DNA of 64,000 nt, from the NCBI GenBank assembly GCA_030248215.1, contig JASANG010000295.1:310001-374000 (forward strand). Reading direction: 5' to 3'. Source of the DNA: Enoplolaimus lenunculus. Lineage: Eukaryota > Nematoda > Enoplea > Enoplida > Thoracostomopsidae. Below, one piece after another: positions 13,356 to 26,600 of this stretch. The translations under genes were made by a program, and so were the position numbers. The number at the start of each line of letters is the position of its first letter. Within the stretch, counting starts at the first letter, position 1. The notes under the pieces were generated by a model, which did no database searches, was not told the origin of the DNA, and worked only from the letters and a program-made list of their open reading frames with translations.

Positions 13356-13783
13356 ACTGTAGTGACTCAAATAGAAGACGACTATTTACTTTATCTCTCT
13401 AGAGAATACCCACCCCAGATATTCAGTTACGGACTGTATTTATTTTTAATTTAACATGTTTAAGTTGGATTCGACAACATTTGTACATCCTTCCTTTTGG
13501 GTTGAATTGACTTGCGCCGAAGAATTTTTTGTAAATTACATTGTCAGTTAATTATTTCTGGATTTAATAACAAGTTATACGTGAGCTGTCAGAGTGCCTG
13601 TTACTTATTTGAGCAGTCTAAACCATTGTTCAGCATTTGTCTGTTTTATGGATACTAATCACGACACATGAACTCTATCCTTTAGAGATCACTAGTTAGG
13701 GATACAGACTACTATTATATAATTGGGACTCAAAATGGGACCACCCTTGTGATTGTCCCCTTTAATGTTCGGGGCACTACAGT
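13356..13783 (+). mobile_element. MITE family A, diverged full-length copy
   Basis: It starts TACTGTAGTGACTC and ends GGGGCACTACAGTA. Inside are family landmarks: CTCTCTAGAGAATACCC, GTTACGGACTGTATTTATT, and GGGACTCAAAATGGGACC near the right end. About 430 bp, flanked by TA. The middle has drifted far from the other copies, so this is an old insertion. Confidence 0.7.
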
Positions 13784-13851
13784 ATGCGCATCCCCACCAC
13801 GCTGATAAATTGTGGATACAATTAAGGTTTAGTTGTTAGTAAGCTAAAACG

Positions 13852-14275
13852 TTTGGATCTTTTCGGTTAACCCCCAGCCGGCGTTTGCGCAAAAATGGTT
13901 GGATTTTGAAAATTTTCGCGTATTTGAAGTTCTCATGACTTTTCCTGATCATTCAACGTCCAAATTTAAATTTTTGAAAATTGGATTTTTATGGTCACAA
14001 GGTCCCTGTTGTGAAACATTTGACACAATTCGACGCAACTCGGCTAGCTGCGTCCATGGTATACAATTTGTCTAACTTTTTTAACAAAAAAATTTGTGGT
14101 CCAAGGACGATCTTTGACCTCTAGGACCTTTAAAAATCGAATTTTTCGAAAATTCAAATTTGATCGCGGAATAATCAGGGAAGGTCATGAGAACCTCAAA
14201 TACGCAAAAAATTTCAAAATCCATCCATTTTGAGGTCAAACGATGGCTGCGGGGGATGGCAGAAAAGACCCAAAA
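13852..14275. mobile_element. Foldback element, family B copy 3
   Basis: The left arm is GGATCTTTTCGGTTAACCCC followed by CAGCCGGCGTTTGCGC. The right arm is its complement, ending GCAGAAAAGACCC. Only a short centre separates the arms, so this copy is shorter than those at 3711 and 6776. Non-coding. Confidence 0.85.
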
Positions 14276-17200
14276 ATTAAGCCAGGGAAACTTCAACTAT
14301 CCAAAATTGAGTCTTAGTTCTGCCAAGAGTGTATAGTACAAGAGTGTGCAACTCTTACTTTAGCGTGGTACAAAATGTACCAGCCGGCGCTGCGTTTTTG
14401 GTAGACCCCCTTTGTTTAGAGGGCGGTCGTATTCACATGCCATATAACCATAACGTAAACTATAAAGGGATCATGTTTAACACCGCATACATATGAAGTG
14501 TCATGGTTTGCACCGGTTGTGCCCCCACCTAAATAAAGGAGGGTAGGACAAAACGCAACGCGTGCCGGGTAAATTCTTTTCTACACAGAATGTACCGAGT
14601 TGCATACTTTTGTTGAAGTATGTTGCATCATCCACTCTTGGTTCAACTAATGTCAATTTTAACATTGGAAATCGAAGCCAGTGAGTGCTTCAGTTAAAAA
14701 ACAAAACTTTACATCATTACGTACAATTAATAACTTTTAACTCACTTTACAATGCACTTCAGTGACACATCTGCGTTAAATATTACTACATACGACGTCA
14801 TCTTATTTTAGTGACGTGCGGTTCTTATGTATCGCAAAATTTGATCTGACAAATTTTTCAAGGTCGTATGCGGGGTTTCGGCGATAAGCCCCGAATAAAT
14901 TTGTGTTACCCGACAACTTTGGACCAACTTACCTAGATGGTTTCGTGGGTTAGCCATTTCCTACAGTGTATAATTCATATTAACCCTTTAGCAGCTTCCC
15001 AGATGGGTATTACAAGAATTTGCGGTCCTGGTCAAATTAATAAAGTCGCAAGTGGTTGCATATAACCTCAGCTAAAACTTTGGCAACAACGTAAATATAT
15101 GCCCTTGATGTTAACACGCCAACGTGGTGTGCAAAAAAGGGAAAAAGATCTGTTTATTACAGTCCCAAATTACAAAAAAATACAGCGACGTCATTGATGC
15201 TGGTTTTAAGTGATCTTTAGGGCAGACGGAAAACACGCCTGAAGAGCGGGACACGGCACAAAAAACTCTGTATTTTTACGTCATGTCATTGCGTTTTAAC
15301 TCGTTGCAACAATAGAAATTTTAGGAATAAAATGGTTTGAAACCAAATATTTCAAGAAAATTCGGATGCTCTCTGAACCGTTTCAGGCAACAAGTGCCTA
15401 AGAGTCTACTACCCTGTACACATTGATCTATTACAAGCTTTTTGTGGCTGGTACTTAAATTTATTTGTATTTTTGACCTTGGCCCGCATATCCCGAAACA
15501 TCCGTGTCACAAGTTTGCACGCTACAACCGGAGGTCAGCATCCGGTATGGTTCCAGCAAAAAAATTGACGTCTGGTTCTTTTTGGATTTTTGACTTCGGG
15601 AATTTTAGTTGTGAATTTTTGCACAATTTTACAAAAATTGTACCGTATGGAGCGTTTGACTTAGACTTTTGATAGAGCTTTGAGAACTTAATTATCGGGA
15701 ATTCTTAAAAACACGTCGAAAACCAAAATTGTGACATTTCGCAGGTATCTGCGAAAATTAGCAAATTAAAAATTATTTAACTACACAATTTCGGTTCATA
15801 GCCGGCTACTTCTCCAGCTCCGGCAAGTTTTGTCGTCTCCGGCTACGGCAATTTTCAGCTCCAGATAGACTCTGGTTAATGGTGTCAAATCGAATAACTT
15901 TAAAATTATGCAGCGGTTTGAGTCTCGAAATTTAATACATTTGGTCTGTTTAATTTACCGTTCAAGTAGACAGAAATAAGAGAGATCATCATCCAGTGGT
16001 ACTTCGAACATTTATAGCCCTATTTACTATCTAGCAGGAGGTGCTGTGCAGTTGGGAACACATTTCAACTGCTAGCAGGATACACCACCCATTAACCCAA
16101 AAGGGTCTGTCTTGCCTGCTGAGAGACAGAGAAATTGAGAGACATAGAGACTGTGACTCTCACGCTTGGCTTGGAAATAGTATTAGGCGTATGTTTAGGC
16201 TTGCGCTTACTTAAGCTCCAGGTCCAGAGTTAGACTTAGTTGTCAAGTCCCTATAATAAACATGGACCCACCCAATGATGCTTTATCACAACCCGATCAA
16301 TCGAAAACTGTAGTTTACGTTGGACAAACAATATTTTCAACTAAAATTAGAGAGAAAATAATAATTGATAATTTCAACAACATGAGGTGTTAAAAATAAG
16401 GGGCGTATACAAGGCGAAGCACTGAGTAGATGTATACCTACTTACCTCCCGAAATTTCTGAATGACAAAACTTCAGATCTAACGGACTTTAGAGCAGCTG
16501 TCTGAATGATAGAGTCAAAATATTGTTTTACATGAAAGATTATACCGTCTCAAACAATAACTTAGCTACGCTAATGTAACAAAAATAGCAATCGTGTGCA
16601 ACTCTGTAGAGGAAAAGCTGAAAACTTTTACCACTCAATTATCGTCAAAGTGAACAGAGCTAGAGTTAAGCAACAAGTTTCTACGCTAGCATCGTCACGC
16701 TGCAGCGGGCCCATAGCCAGAAGGGGCCACCGGACATTTTAACACGCCGTAAGCCCCCCTCTGAGCAAGTTTTAGCTGCGCAAGTTAAGAGAAGTCCTGT
16801 GGTTACGTTAATAATATGCCCTATAGCCAGCTCAATGTTATAGAAGACAAAAATTGCAAAGAGTGTCCATATAGAAATTTACCATAATTGCTTAGATAAT
16901 GCCTAAACCTTTTCTCTGAAAGATCGAATTTTTTTCATAAGTTCGAGCATCCCTGCCCTCCCTTTCCTTAGCTACTTGGGACCGGTCTGAAATTACAAAT
17001 TGGTCATAGTTAGTCTGGGACAAGCATGTATGTGCATAGTATGTGCTTGTGTTTGTGTTCGGGTGTATGTATATTATACACAGCGAAATGACTCTGTCAT
17101 CATGTTTATGACGTCTGTATATGTATTCCTATCAGAACTGAACAACAAGTTTAGCATGATTTAGTATTCACATCTTCTAAAAAAAGTTTGCTCTCGAACA

Positions 17201-18385
17201 GTGGCACACGGGCCTCTGTTAGCTGTTCAAGCCTTGCAAATAGAAGTTGAGGAAACTGTATGGACGGGGCCTAAAGCCGCTCTTAAAACTTACGTACGAA
17301 TTGTCCATAAAGTTCTCTTTTGAATGATGTACAATTCTTTACGTTAAAATATATGTTAGGAGGCAACAAATCGAAATTTGAGGGATTAAGCATGTGCTTT
17401 AATAATTGACAATATTTTCAAATATTTGTAGACACTTGATTTCAACACCTTTTAGGTGATATAGAATTTAGACCTCTGGTTTATAAATTGTGACCATTGG
17501 CCTTTATATACAAGTTCAAACTGCCCAATCTGGAACAGTGTGGGATTTTGACATTTGCACCAAAGGCTGCTATTTTATTTCAACAGTTTGAAAACCAAAC
17601 CTTAGAACGCATACGATGTATGCTATACCCAATCGAGAATACAACTGCTTTTCTTGCTTTAAAACACCTTGCACAGCAGAGCACGTTTACTCGCTCGCTA
17701 CTCTCGCTCGGAAGCAACTTTGGAACAAAGTCTTTAGTCATCCACTTCCGAAATGATTTCATAACTACGTCCATGGCAAACGACCATCATTAATTGTACA
17801 TGATATACTTGTCATATTTTTGGCTACAAAATGTTTCAAAATACCATAGCCCTGTTTGATTTTAATTAACCAACAAACGATATTCAATTAATTTCAGACG
17901 TTGAATACGGTTTCCAAAGTACGACTGTTTTAAAATTTCAACTAAACTTGAAATGGTGAATAACTTCACAGCTTTATCATATTATGGCCGAGATATAACT
18001 GAAAATAGTCGTTTGACCTTTACTGGATGAAATTTTGTGATGAACCAAATTGTTCATGCGAACAATAGCATCCGCTACTGATGCTCGCATTTCGTCGCTA
18101 TGCCGAACTGGAGCAAGAACCGAACTAAAAATACATTATGCTTATAATTTCTGTCAACTTTGCCGTCATGCACTATTAATTTGCGGCGGTCCGCCTAATA
18201 AATCAAAAGTTCCGCACAGATGTATTCGCCGCTAGCCGTATGTTAAATATATAACGGCTTGTCAATTATATAAGCCTGAGCCTATGCAGCGTGAGCAAAA
18301 ACGTAAGCCTAGACCTAAGCAAGCCTAATGTGTAACACTGCTTATTGTTTAATCCCTCAGAGTTCTTACTTCCCAATGAGCGGAT

Positions 18386-18480
18386 CAGGGCCGGATTAAG
18401 GTGATGGGAGGCCCGGGCCCTATATAAACAGGAGGTCTGAGGCCCGTATGACTTCGAGGCCCGGGGACCATATGACTATC
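18386..18480. mobile_element. GC-rich hAT-like terminus remnant
   Basis: CAGGGCCGGATTAAGG opens a GC-rich stretch with repeated AGGCCCGGG motifs in AT-rich surroundings. Termini of the form CAGGGCCGGATTAAG are common in hAT-type elements. I do not see the other end, so this is only a probable remnant. Confidence 0.3.
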
Positions 18481-18974
18481 TGACCCTTTTATTAACCATA
18501 ATATTTTATATATTAGAGCTTAAAGTGACAAAAGTATAAAACAAAATTTACGGCCCAGGGACTGTTCCAGATTGGCGCTTAGAGAAGTCACTTACGATTC
18601 CACCGAAGTCTAAAAATTTTGGGAAGTGCGAAAATGGCCGGTGTGGGCCCCGCTTTGTTTGTTTTTCTTACTTTTTGGACAACCCTATTTTCCAAAATTT
18701 TCTTTCAACACACTCTTAAGGTGGCACCGAATCCACGATTCAAATCCATAGCTAATTTGCCGAATCAAATCCGAATCTTGCATGCTGCGAATTTCAGATA
18801 TCTCTATATTTTGTTTCAGTATATCAACGCAATGCCAGCAGCATAACTTTAAACGTTGGTATATACATTTAGTGCTCGGCCGCAGTACTGACATTTGTGA
18901 ATTGCAATAAAAAATACTGACTTATATAACAATTTACTTGAATTTTATTGCTTTAAAATGAAAAAAAAAACATA

Positions 18975-19295
18975 TTGTATCCGGTACTGCAACTATCCGT
19001 TGAATTAAACTTTTATTTGTCTTGCGTCAATAGCTTGAGCGATCATGCAAGGTATACTTAGGAATGTACTTTCAAAATTTAAGTCCGCTTTAAAGTTTCG
19101 AACTCAACTTTATTTGTTGCTGGAGTCATTTATGCACTATAATTAGGAATAACTGACCTTCGTGGACTCTAATTAGGATTTAGGTAATCTATCCGCTTAC
19201 GGACTCTTATTACGGATGCGGACGCCTATTGATTAGGACTCAAAATGGGGACCCTCTCTTATTACCTCACACCCTCTTATTCGGGTCACTACAGT
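18975..19295 (+). mobile_element. MITE family A, left-truncated copy
   Basis: It begins inside the element at TATCCGGTACTGCAACTATC and runs to the right terminus TATTCGGGTCACTACAGTA. The ~35 bp after its end (GCGTTGGAAAAATGTGTTCC and on) also follow the next copy at 19720. Element plus flank therefore appear to have been duplicated in tandem. Confidence 0.8.
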
Positions 19296-19332
19296 AAGCG
19301 TTGGAAAAATGTGTTCCTAAAGGCTAAGCCTA

Positions 19333-19720
19333 CTGTAGTGACCCGAATAAGAGGGGGGTGATATATATTTGGCCTCTCCAGAGGGTACCCCCCTTGTTAT
19401 TCGGTTTACGGACTGTTATTTATTTTAACTCACGCTCCGCCACCCTTTGTTACTGATATATATCCGGTACTGCAACTATACGTTGAATTAAACTTTTAAT
19501 ACTTAGGAATGTACATTCAAAATTTAAGTACGCTTTAATATTTCGAACTCAACTTTATTTGGTCCTGGAATCATTTATGCACTGCAATTAGGAGTAACTC
19601 ACCTTCATGGACTCTAATTAGGATTTAGGGACTCTATCCGCTTACGGACTTTTATTACTGATACGGACTCCTATTGATTGGGTCTCAAAATGGGGACCCC
19701 CTCTTATTCGGGTCACTACA
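19333..19720 (+). mobile_element. MITE family A, best complete copy
   Basis: The terminal inverted repeats are CTGTAGTGACCCGAATAAGA at the left and its complement, ending TCTTATTCGGGTCACTACA, at the right, with TA at both borders. The body includes CTCCAGAGGGTACCCCCC, GTTTACGGACTG, CCGGTACTGCAACTATACG, and a right part with repeated TACGGACTCCTATT-type phrases. It is non-autonomous, at about 390 bp with no open frame of note. The TA target suggests Tc1/mariner-like mobilisation, but that is inferred from the flank alone. Confidence 0.85.
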
Positions 19721-19743
19721 TAAGCGCTGGAAAAATGTGTTCC

Positions 19744-19772
19744 TAAAGCCTAAGCCTAAACCTAAGCCTAAG
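19744..19772. repeat. Interstitial telomere-like GCCTAA run
   Basis: About five units of CCTAAG/CCTAAA, that is, the complement of TTAGGC with one variant unit. It lies directly beside the MITE pair. TTAGGC is the usual nematode telomere unit. The run is short and could also be simple-sequence drift. Confidence 0.6.
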
Positions 19773-20881
19773 CAAAAAAATCTAATCTAGAATCTAAACC
19801 TACTCTTTTATGGACCCACCAGAAACGTCGACGCCTCTTAAACTAACATGGGTCGTTTGACTGAAGCGAAACAATCCATTTATAACATTTGCTTGTGGGG
19901 CTCAGTCAAAAACGAATTCTGTGACTTGCTATTAATACCTGATAGAAAAATTTTCAGTTACAATCTTCAATATAATTGCTGTCCCCTCAAGCTAAAGCAA
20001 CTTCGCCGTTTAAAATCAAAACATTAGCTGAATAATGTTTTGACAACCGCTAAAATGCTGATGGTCCATCATGTTGTAAGATTTCGGCAAAATTGTCAAA
20101 GGAACTGAAATGCAAATATGCGACAAAGCACTAAAACAGAACCAGTCGACAAAAAAATTTCACTGTCTGCTTGTGATATTTCACTTTCTGGCAAGTCGTC
20201 ACTAAAATGCTTTTAGTTCCGAAACAACGCATTAGTATTTTACAATCGATTTTGAGCCACAGAATAGAATAATTCCTAAATTAAATCATAGCCGAAAGAT
20301 CTGCGTAGACGTAAAATTGAATTAAATTCTCGGCCTGAGAATATTTTTACAAAAGCTTTGACGTTTAGTGATTTTGAGCTAATGGGACCGCATAAGTCAT
20401 AAAAAGTGGGAGCGAAATGCTCCATGGCACAGGGGCGAAAACAGTGAAAATACCTAACGGGGATCCACGATATATGCATAAAATCAAAACTTTGGCTGAA
20501 ATTTAAAGCGACGAGAAACGACTTTTTTGCTGGTTTTTACATCACTATACTGAATCTTTATTTTAGCGCCCAAAAATAGTTGTCCATTTTACTATGTACG
20601 TTCGCTCGCCAAAAACGCTTTATACAACTTGATACCGTTGAGAGATGAAAATCTGGCTACTGCCTTGTGTAAAACAGAACAAAATTTAAACGAGGCAATT
20701 TTATCGGTTTTGAAAATTTTGGGTCGAAAGGAAGTTGGAAATTTTTTCGGCAGAATGGACATGTAAAATTTTCTAGTTTAAATTTAATATGTTCAATTTA
20801 AGATAACAGAGAAGAATTGGTCAAACATACGGAAAATCAACATTAAAATCGCTGAAATGTTATTAATGTGTTGTTATGTAA

Positions 20882-21318
20882 TGTAGGGACCCGAATACGA
20901 GGAGGTAATAAGCAGGGGGTCTTCATTTTGAGTCCAAATCAATAGAAGTCCGTATCCCTAATAAGAGTCCGTAAGCGGATAGAGTCCCTAAACCCTAATT
21001 AGAGTTCATAAATGTCTATTATCTCTAATTGTAGTGCATAAATGACTCCAGGACCGAATAATATTGAGTCGAAACTTTGTCCCATGCATAACTTTTGAAG
21101 TTATTTCTATGTATAACCTAACAATACCGCTCAAGCTTTTGATACAACACAAATAAACGTTTAACTCAACGAATTGTAGCAATACTGAACATATATCGAA
21201 AACGAAGGGCCGCGGAGGGTGAGGTAGAAATAAATAACAGACCGTACACTGGATAACGGGGGTGCCCTCTTGAGATGCCAATTAAATATCAGTGCCCCCT
21301 TATTCGGGTCACAACAGT
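20882..21318 (-). mobile_element. MITE family A, near-complete inverted copy
   Basis: Read on the minus strand it runs from CTGTTGTGACCCGAATAAGG to a right terminus at 20882 (plus strand GTAGGGACCCGAATACGAGG). Family landmarks are present in order: the TCCGTAAGCGGATAGAGTCC region, GACTCCAGGACC, TCAAGCTTTTGATAC, and the CCGCGGAGGGTGAGG region. About 437 bp. Confidence 0.8.
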
Positions 21319-22042
21319 ATTAACTGTATGGGGCAGATTACACAAGTTTTTATAGGACCCTAAGGGTTTTATGGAGGTTAGAAGAATTCCTCATTAAATA
21401 GGACGAGGTGGAGATACCATAGGCCGCCCCACTTTTGTTTCTGCTGCTAGTCATTTATTCTGTTGCAACCATAAAACTGGCAAAGCTTTTCGGTTCTTCA
21501 TTTCTCGCGATCAAACCAGAACCGTAGATGAAATATTCAAATCACCACCGAAAAGTGTGCTGTTGTATGCGCTTCTTAAATAAATTCAGAGTTTCTGAAT
21601 TATTGAAGAAGCTTGAATTAATTCGAATATGGAACTTGGTTGATATTTCGCAGTCTACGGCGATTGTGAATGAAAATGATGTTTCCTTGCAGATATTTGC
21701 AGATGCAAGAAACTTGTGCAAGTTGCAGCTGCGAGTTCTCGCAGCAAAAACTTGTACATGTGACTAGAGCTTTAATTTCAAGTCATTTTTGATTTAGAAT
21801 TGTACTTAAATATTGGCCTGTCTCTTTCCCAACTATCTTCATGGCTTGATGAGTTGCTTTCAATGTCGTTTTCTGCTTGAAAGGCGGAGGTTCGCTTCGA
21901 TGCCTCGACCACATGAGCTAAAATTTTATGAATAAAATTTTATATATCAATTTTCAAATATTGCGCAAAAATGCTCGAATATTACAGCACAAATTAACCC
22001 TTACTCATACGAATGATAACTATTGTGTACATTAAGTTCAAT

Positions 22043-22125
22043 CCAGGATTTGAATTGCAGCCTCACAGGTTGGAGGCTTTTACCATTACTACTCAGCTAT
22101 AGGAGCTGGATACTCGAGCCGTAGG
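22043..22125 (-). mobile_element. tRNA-derived SINE-like copy
   Basis: On the minus strand, TAGCTGAGTAGTAATGG matches a pol III A box and GCAATTCAAATCC a B box, with tRNA-like spacing. The head is preceded by GGCTCGAG, as in the copies at 38540-38640 and 39063-39165. The stem pairings of a working tRNA are missing, so this is SINE-like rather than a tRNA gene. Confidence 0.55.
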
Positions 22126-22602
22126 TGCTCTCACATCTTGTATACAGAAGTCGCACTGCCGTCATGTGCACAATTTGTACTTAGCATACGCGTACTATAA
22201 ATCGTTAAACGCTGCGCATTGGGCATTTATTCATGTGTACAGATTGCTCTACGTTGTTCACAGGCTACTCCATATGGGAAGGGGTTAAAATTAAACTATG
22301 CTTTAACGAACCATGCCCTATACCAAATCGTGAGCTTATAAACATCATTGTCTCTTGTATAAGTATAGATAGGCGGTTCACCAGCTTAATGTGTATTAAA
22401 TATAAGTCCGAGAGCCTTTATCAGTGATCAATTGATTTCAATTCTGGCTCTATTGTCGAGATCATATTTTTCGTAAATCAAAAAAGGTTGCCATGTGACG
22501 CTTGTACGCATTCCAACAAAAGGTTAAACTTAAAACTAAGCCAAAATTAAACCCTAATCCTAAGTCGACGTCAAGTATATAATGCTAAAATTTTAAAATT
22601 TC

Positions 22603-22692
22603 ATAAATTGTGGGAGGAAAGTGTTCCATGCTATAAACTGTAGGAGGAAAGTGTACCATACTATAAACTGTGAGAGGAAAGTGTACCATACT
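22603..22692. repeat. Tandem repeat, 30 bp x 3
   Basis: Three head-to-tail units of the type ATAAACTGTGAGAGGAAAGT plus GTACCATACT, each 30 bp, differing at a few positions. Confidence 0.9.
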
Positions 22693-23292
22693 AGACTTGG
22701 CTGCATCACCTATGACGAGCTAATTAAGCACTCAATGGCTGCATTTCTGAACGCCACATAAGTGTTAATTGTTATGCCTAAGTAATTGCTTATAAATTGT
22801 CGACTTGCAAATATGTACTTTAACGTTTGAGCAAAAACAAATAATTGTCAGCCTTGACCCAGTGATATGACAAGGATGTCATGGTTTTGTATGATTTTAC
22901 AATTTTAAACAGATTATACCTAATTTGCGCGATCTATTAGTCTCTAAAACATCGAATTTGGTGAAGACATAAGTTATTTGCCTAATTTATCCATACTTTT
23001 AGAAACGACAAAAGTTGGTTAGCTAATTGCTTAGAACGTGAAGTCGTACGTTCTTAAGTAGGCTTTCACAAACCCAGCCATTTTTCACAAATAGTCTTTA
23101 CAGCATAAGTTAAAACATTCGCGGATCCAACGGGGCCACTCCGGCCTAGGCCTCCAACAGGGAACAAAATCAAGTGTTGTATTGTTTAGCACCAAAATGG
23201 CGTTCGCTTCTCGCTCGTTTTGGAGCGAGCTTTTTTATCTCGCACGGCCCCATTTAGAAATTTCTTTATCCGCCACATGTCACAAAAGTTCT

Positions 23293-23652
23293 CTAAATAC
23301 CTGCATCATCTTGTGTTTGATTAGCAGAACTGCTGAGTTCGTTTGCAGATTTCAGCTCGTGCAATCCAAATCTTGCCGTTCCAGTCGGATGTTCTGGTGG
23401 CGCAATTCCGTTTGGTGCACGCCCGACAACCACAGACGCGCTTTTGCAACTACTCAGCGCTCCAGAATTAACTCGCTTGCGCCAGCGAACAAACGCACGA
23501 ATCCATATTAACACAGTGAATGCAGCACACGATATAAAAGTTGCAAGCGTAATTAGAACGAACGCAAACCAAAATGCAAGTTCGAAGCGAGTACGCAGTA
23601 GCAGGCGACATCTCCAATTGAAATATGTTGTTAAATTGCAAGCAGTTGTGTA
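23293..23652 (-). CDS. Ig-domain membrane protein, last exon with transmembrane helix
   Basis: After the TTTACAG acceptor the frame reads YTTACNLTTYFNWRCR, then a long hydrophobic helix (FELAFWFAFVLITLATFI and on) that ends in a basic stop-transfer, RAFVRWRKR. A ~60-residue Ser/Ala-rich tail follows, with stop TAG at 23295-23293. CAGGTATTT lies just before the stop and could act as a donor to a further exon. Confidence 0.6.
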   Translation of the reverse strand, partial: YTTACNLTTYFNWRCRLLLRTRFELAFWFAFVLITLATFISCAAFTVLIWIRAFVRWRKRVNSGALSSCKSASVVVGRAPNGIAPPEHPTGTARFGLHELKSANELSSSANQTQDDAGI

Positions 23653-26600
23653 CTGTAAATAATGCAATAAAGCATGCTTTTATCAGCGTTCCCGGGAGCC
23701 GTCACAATCTGCTACTGTCAAAACGAGGACTGTGACCGATCTCGGGAACTCTTTTATTTTCCCACCACAATGGAACCCTCATCCCAGCAAACGGAAAGTT
23801 CTCTTTCATTTCAATATAAAGCTTTGTTGTACCCTTGTTCGCTCATGACGCTGCAAACCTTCAAACTTCGCACTAAACACAGTGACGGATCCAGAAATTT
23901 CTGGCGGGGGATGCACAAGTGGAAAATGTTCTATTTTGTCATATTATGGTTATACATATTTTGACGCATATAAAAACAGCCAAAAGTTACACACATGGGA
24001 CTATGTATAGAACATGTCCCTCCCAATTTCCTGAGTAATATTCCAATTTCCCGAAATGCTAATTTTCCGGGAATTCCAAGTCCCCAAAAGTGAAGTCTAT
24101 TCAGAAGTTTAGGTTCAGACTCAGGATACGCTTAATCTTGAGCTTACGCTCTAGGCTAAAGTTTAGGTGTAGGCTCAGGTTTGGGCATAGGCTAAAGGGA
24201 CCACAGACAGAGAGGGGTGGCGGTTCCCCCCAAACTCCACGGTGGGACCCCAAACTCGTGAGCACAGCGACCGATAAGGCAGACGCGTTTTAAAACGTGT
24301 CAAAGCACATAGAAAATTAGATGTGCTGAGTTTCTGGGCGAAGCCCCTAAACAACTGTGAAATTTTGAGATATCGGAACAGTAATTTGCACTGTAAGTTT
24401 GATTTTAACCCTAAAAAAGATTACACTTGGCAGCCGGTGGGGGATTGCATCTTCCCATCTCTCACTGGATTCGCTCTTGACTAAACGGTTCTAGCCAAAG
24501 TTTGCAAGATCTTCATTAGAATTTTTAGCTGTTTCACTACTGAACAACCTTGCGTCTTGAAACTGTTATACAAATCGGAGAGTGGGTAGCAACAGGCACG
24601 TGTGAACAGGAGTGTCTGGGGGTGTTAGGCGATTCCCACGAAAAAGAACAGTAGTGTTTCCGGTGTTTCCGACATCTCTTAAAACCCACTGAGACTAAAG
24701 TTTGGTGGTGGAATTTAAATTAAATTTATTTAATGCAAAATATTTGCCGGCTTTAGGGTCGCATTGATTGTAAGGTTTTTTTGAACCACTCTGCCTGACG
24801 TTTAAGTTTTGGTTGCTTGCCAAAGATGAGATTTTTAGTCGGATTTCATGGCCCCTTCCCGTTTTTCGGTTAAACTGCTGACCTCCAGTTCGACACCCGT
24901 GGAAAAAAATCGTTCCCGCGGGTCCGACGGCAGCCTTCCTGAAAACTTAAACAAGTACGTTCGAGTATGTTTAATAAGTGTCACAGTTTGAAGTTAAGAA
25001 GCTGACCTCATTTGATTTGCATGGACGCGAAGTAGAATGTTTCACATGTTGTTTCTCTCAATGATCTCAAGCAGCATAACCCACTCTTAGTCAACATATT
25101 TGCCGCTGAAATTTTGTTTTTAGGTATTTGAACTGCGGTATGACGGATTGTCCCTAACATTGATTGGATTGCACAAAAAATTTTGTCATGATTTGAGTAC
25201 CTTTGTTTGCTAATGATATATTTTGAAAATTTTGACCAGCTTCACAGAGACTGCTATATTGGAAGCGACCAGTATGTTGTGTTTACTTGGAGAAACAGCA
25301 ACAAAACATATCGGAAACAGTGAGAAATTGGTTTTTCGCTACGCTGCCGTCATCGCGAAGGTTGATTTATACTGGAGAGGAATCTGTGGCGGATCCAAGA
25401 AAGTTTAAAATAGAGGACCGCAAGAAATATAGTCGAGGCCCTCGAGTGCGAAGCGAGCCACAAACCAAACGCCCTTTTAGTGCTAAACCTTTATTTACAA
25501 AATCTTGTTTCCACCGTTGGATCCGCCAGAGGGGATACATACCTCTCCTAAACTTCTGGAAAGACCAGGAGAACACATGTCTACAGGTTCTAATTTATAC
25601 GGTGGTACTTCATTAAAGCTACGGTGGCTCCTCAGAGGTAGACGCAGGGTGAGTACAGTTGCGTGTCCTCTCGCACCAGCAGTCATACGGTGACAAAAAG
25701 TATGTTATACAAATGCTTAGTGGCATTCCTGCTATTATATACTTCTTTAATCTTAAAGTGATTGCTATATCTATGTGAGATTTTGCTGTTTCGCTTTGAT
25801 ACAACATTTATTGCAGAATGCAGATATATGCCACGTTTTGTTCGGAATTAAATTAATTTCATTTTAGTTGTCTGACAGCTCTGTTCTCTGTAGTGTGTAT
25901 AGTACGCTTTAATCATCATGTGTTATCAAATGTTGATACTTAATAAAATAGTCATTTTATTCTCCCAAAGCATTGTTGAAAGATAAAAATCATCCATCAA
26001 CATTTTTTGTGCTTGTGGACGCATTAGTGCATAGTATCAAATTTTTTGGTCTTTTCCGTTTTTTCCGCAAAAACGAAAATAAATGTTTTTTCCGTCGACT
26101 CAAAATTTTCCGAAAAAACCCAACCCTAAATGCTACTGAATAAAACACTCGGAAGCTTTTGGCTACGGCTGCTACTAATTTAAATTACAACATTAAACTT
26201 ACATGATTTATGCCTGTGTATGGCGTGTTTTTAATGGTCATCGTATCCCTGGGAGGCTTGAAAATTATATGAACAAAATAACTTTCTGTTTCTGAACAAA
26301 CGAGCTGTGAGCTGTCGATTAGAGGGAAGTAACACTGGTATTGACCCGTTTCGTTAACGTTTGAAGTAAGTGCGCTGCAGTTTATAACACTGTTGTTGTT
26401 GGAGCTGAAAATTGTTTTTCCAAACAAGTATTTTGAACCAGCATTCAACGTTCGAATTATTTTATACAATTTTTTCTGACGGTAAATGGTTGAACCCAGA
26501 GTCTATCAGCTGAGCACGGCGCGGAAAGCATAAATTTATGGAGCTCAGTGATAAAAAAATGTTTAAGCCGCTTGGCAAGGCGGGAAATCAGGGAGTCGAC

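Larger units (their letters stand above)
10931..23292. other. Intergenic, repeat-rich
   Basis: No supported gene. It contains a 19-20 bp minisatellite (12371-12818), copies of MITE family A (13356-13783, 18975-19295, 19333-19720, 20882-21318), a foldback copy (13852-14275), hAT-like terminal debris (11640-11773, 18386-18480), a SINE-like copy (22043-22125) and a 30-bp triplicate (22603-22692). Between these I see only AT-rich sequence. A 98-codon frame at 17497-17793 has no recognisable domain. Confidence 0.5.

Noticed and set aside
17497-17793. 98-codon plus-strand frame
   Set aside because: No domain, no splice context and no neighbouring exon that would extend it.
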